Below, piece by piece: positions 63,596 through 64,000 of a DNA stretch of 64,000 nt; position 1 is the stretch's first letter; each line of letters starts with the position of its first letter. This stretch comes from Pirellula staleyi DSM 6068 (GTDB taxonomy: Bacteria > Planctomycetota > Planctomycetia > Pirellulales > Pirellulaceae): assembly GCF_000025185.1 (NCBI RefSeq), contig NC_013720.1, forward strand, positions 1,178,001 through 1,242,000, read 5' to 3'. The notes below the pieces were generated by a model, which did no database searches, had not been told where the DNA came from, and saw only the letters and a list, made by a program, of their open reading frames with translations. Position numbers and translations under genes: made by a program.

Positions 63596-64000
63596 CTAGT
63601 GACCGTGCGACGACTGGAGACTCGACTGAATCGCTTCGGGGGTTTCGTCGATGTGCGTCACTTGGCCGTCGTTCATGTGAATAATGCGGTCGCCGAACGA
63701 GAAAACGCGGCTGTCGTGCGTCACCACAATCACCGCGCGATCGCTTTGCAGGGCTACGTTGCGCAGCAGTGTCATCACCGTTTGACCACTTTGCGCATCA
63801 AGCGCGGCGGTCGGTTCATCGCACACCATCAGCCGTGGGGAATGCACCAGCGCGCGAGCAATTGCCACGCGCTGCTGTTGTCCACCCGACAGCTGCGAGC
63901 CAAACGATTCGGTCTTGCTGGCAAGCCCCACCGCAGCGAGCATCTCTTTGGCTTTGGCCACCGCTTTGTGACGATATTCGCCAGCGATAATCAGCGGCAC
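63596..64000 (-). CDS. ABC transporter ATP-binding protein, 5' end outside window
   Basis: The last 134 residues of an ABC ATPase; the frame is open to the window end, so Walker A is beyond 64000. The signature LSGGQQQRVAIARAL, Walker B LMVCDEPTAALD, and the H-loop VVTHDSRVFSFGDRI are all intact. The spacing is that of the LolD/MacB/DevA group. The next gene encodes an HlyD-type adaptor 107 bases downstream, so both should be parts of one tripartite exporter. Confidence 0.93.
   Translation of the reverse strand: MPLIIAGEYRHKAVAKAKEMLAAVGLASKTESFGSQLSGGQQQRVAIARALVHSPRLMVCDEPTAALDAQSGQTVMTLLRNVALQSDRAVIVVTHDSRVFSFGDRIIHMNDGQVTHIDETPEAIQSSLQSSHGH

Overview
The window looks like chromosomal DNA from a planctomycete, most likely of the Pirellula/Blastopirellula group. 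This is inferred from the gene content, not from a search. The signs are a bacterial topoisomerase VI gene pair, an ExbB/ExbD/von Willebrand/TPR operon, several small secreted Tyr/His/Pro-rich proteins of a planctomycete style, a strong GC-rich codon bias that produces long antisense ORFs, and LpxK, which implies lipid A. There is no insertion sequence, phage, integrase or CRISPR array.

Layout. 0-4.2 kb: the end of a coiled-coil protein, a DUF692 (MNIO) plus DUF2063 (BufC-like) pair with no visible precursor peptide, a beta-carbonic-anhydrase-like protein and a small frameshifted gene. 4.2-8.5 kb: the translation module rpsB-tsf-pyrH-frr in classical order but spread out, with its own promoter, a terminator and a REP/BIME-like repeat between genes. 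8.6-14.8 kb: a glycerophosphodiesterase, a membrane protein, and topoisomerase VI A and B flanking an opposite-strand membrane gene. 15.4-16.5 kb: two small secreted proteins. 17-23.6 kb: a six-gene minus-strand operon (VWA/TonB-like, TPR, ExbB, ExbD, ExbD, giant helical-repeat protein), probably a proton-driven envelope machine. 23.8-28.9 kb: a Pro/Tyr/Cys-rich secreted protein, an SGNH hydrolase, a flavin reductase and the GTPase YchF. 29-32.3 kb: an aldo/keto reductase, a GMC oxidoreductase and tRNA-Gly(CCC). 32.8-38.1 kb: a transglutaminase-like/TPR protein, tandem DUF3299 lipoproteins with an MFS transporter, a small hypothetical protein and a CBS-pair protein. 38.6-41.7 kb: an isocitrate dehydrogenase, LpxK and a secreted protein. 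41.8-51.9 kb: a transglutaminase-like secreted protein, a BON protein, APS kinase, an acyl-CoA dehydrogenase, an M3 oligopeptidase, DUF1614, an amidohydrolase and an isochorismatase-like hydrolase. 52-57.9 kb: an acyltransferase-like protein, an epimerase, an SDR and two tandem exported cyclophilins. 58.5-64 kb: RsmD with an altered motif IV, PyrF, a small secreted protein, a hypothetical secreted protein, and an HlyD/ABC efflux pair running off the end.

Most of the window is core or lineage-typical. The parts that most deserve follow-up are the precursor-less MNIO/BufC pair, the ExbBD/VWA/TPR operon, the bacterial topoisomerase VI pair with its embedded membrane gene, the inverted BIME-like repeat copies at 7.5 and 44.1 kb, the frameshifted small gene at 3.9-4.2 kb, and the RsmD-like protein with an Ala in place of the motif IV Asp/Asn.
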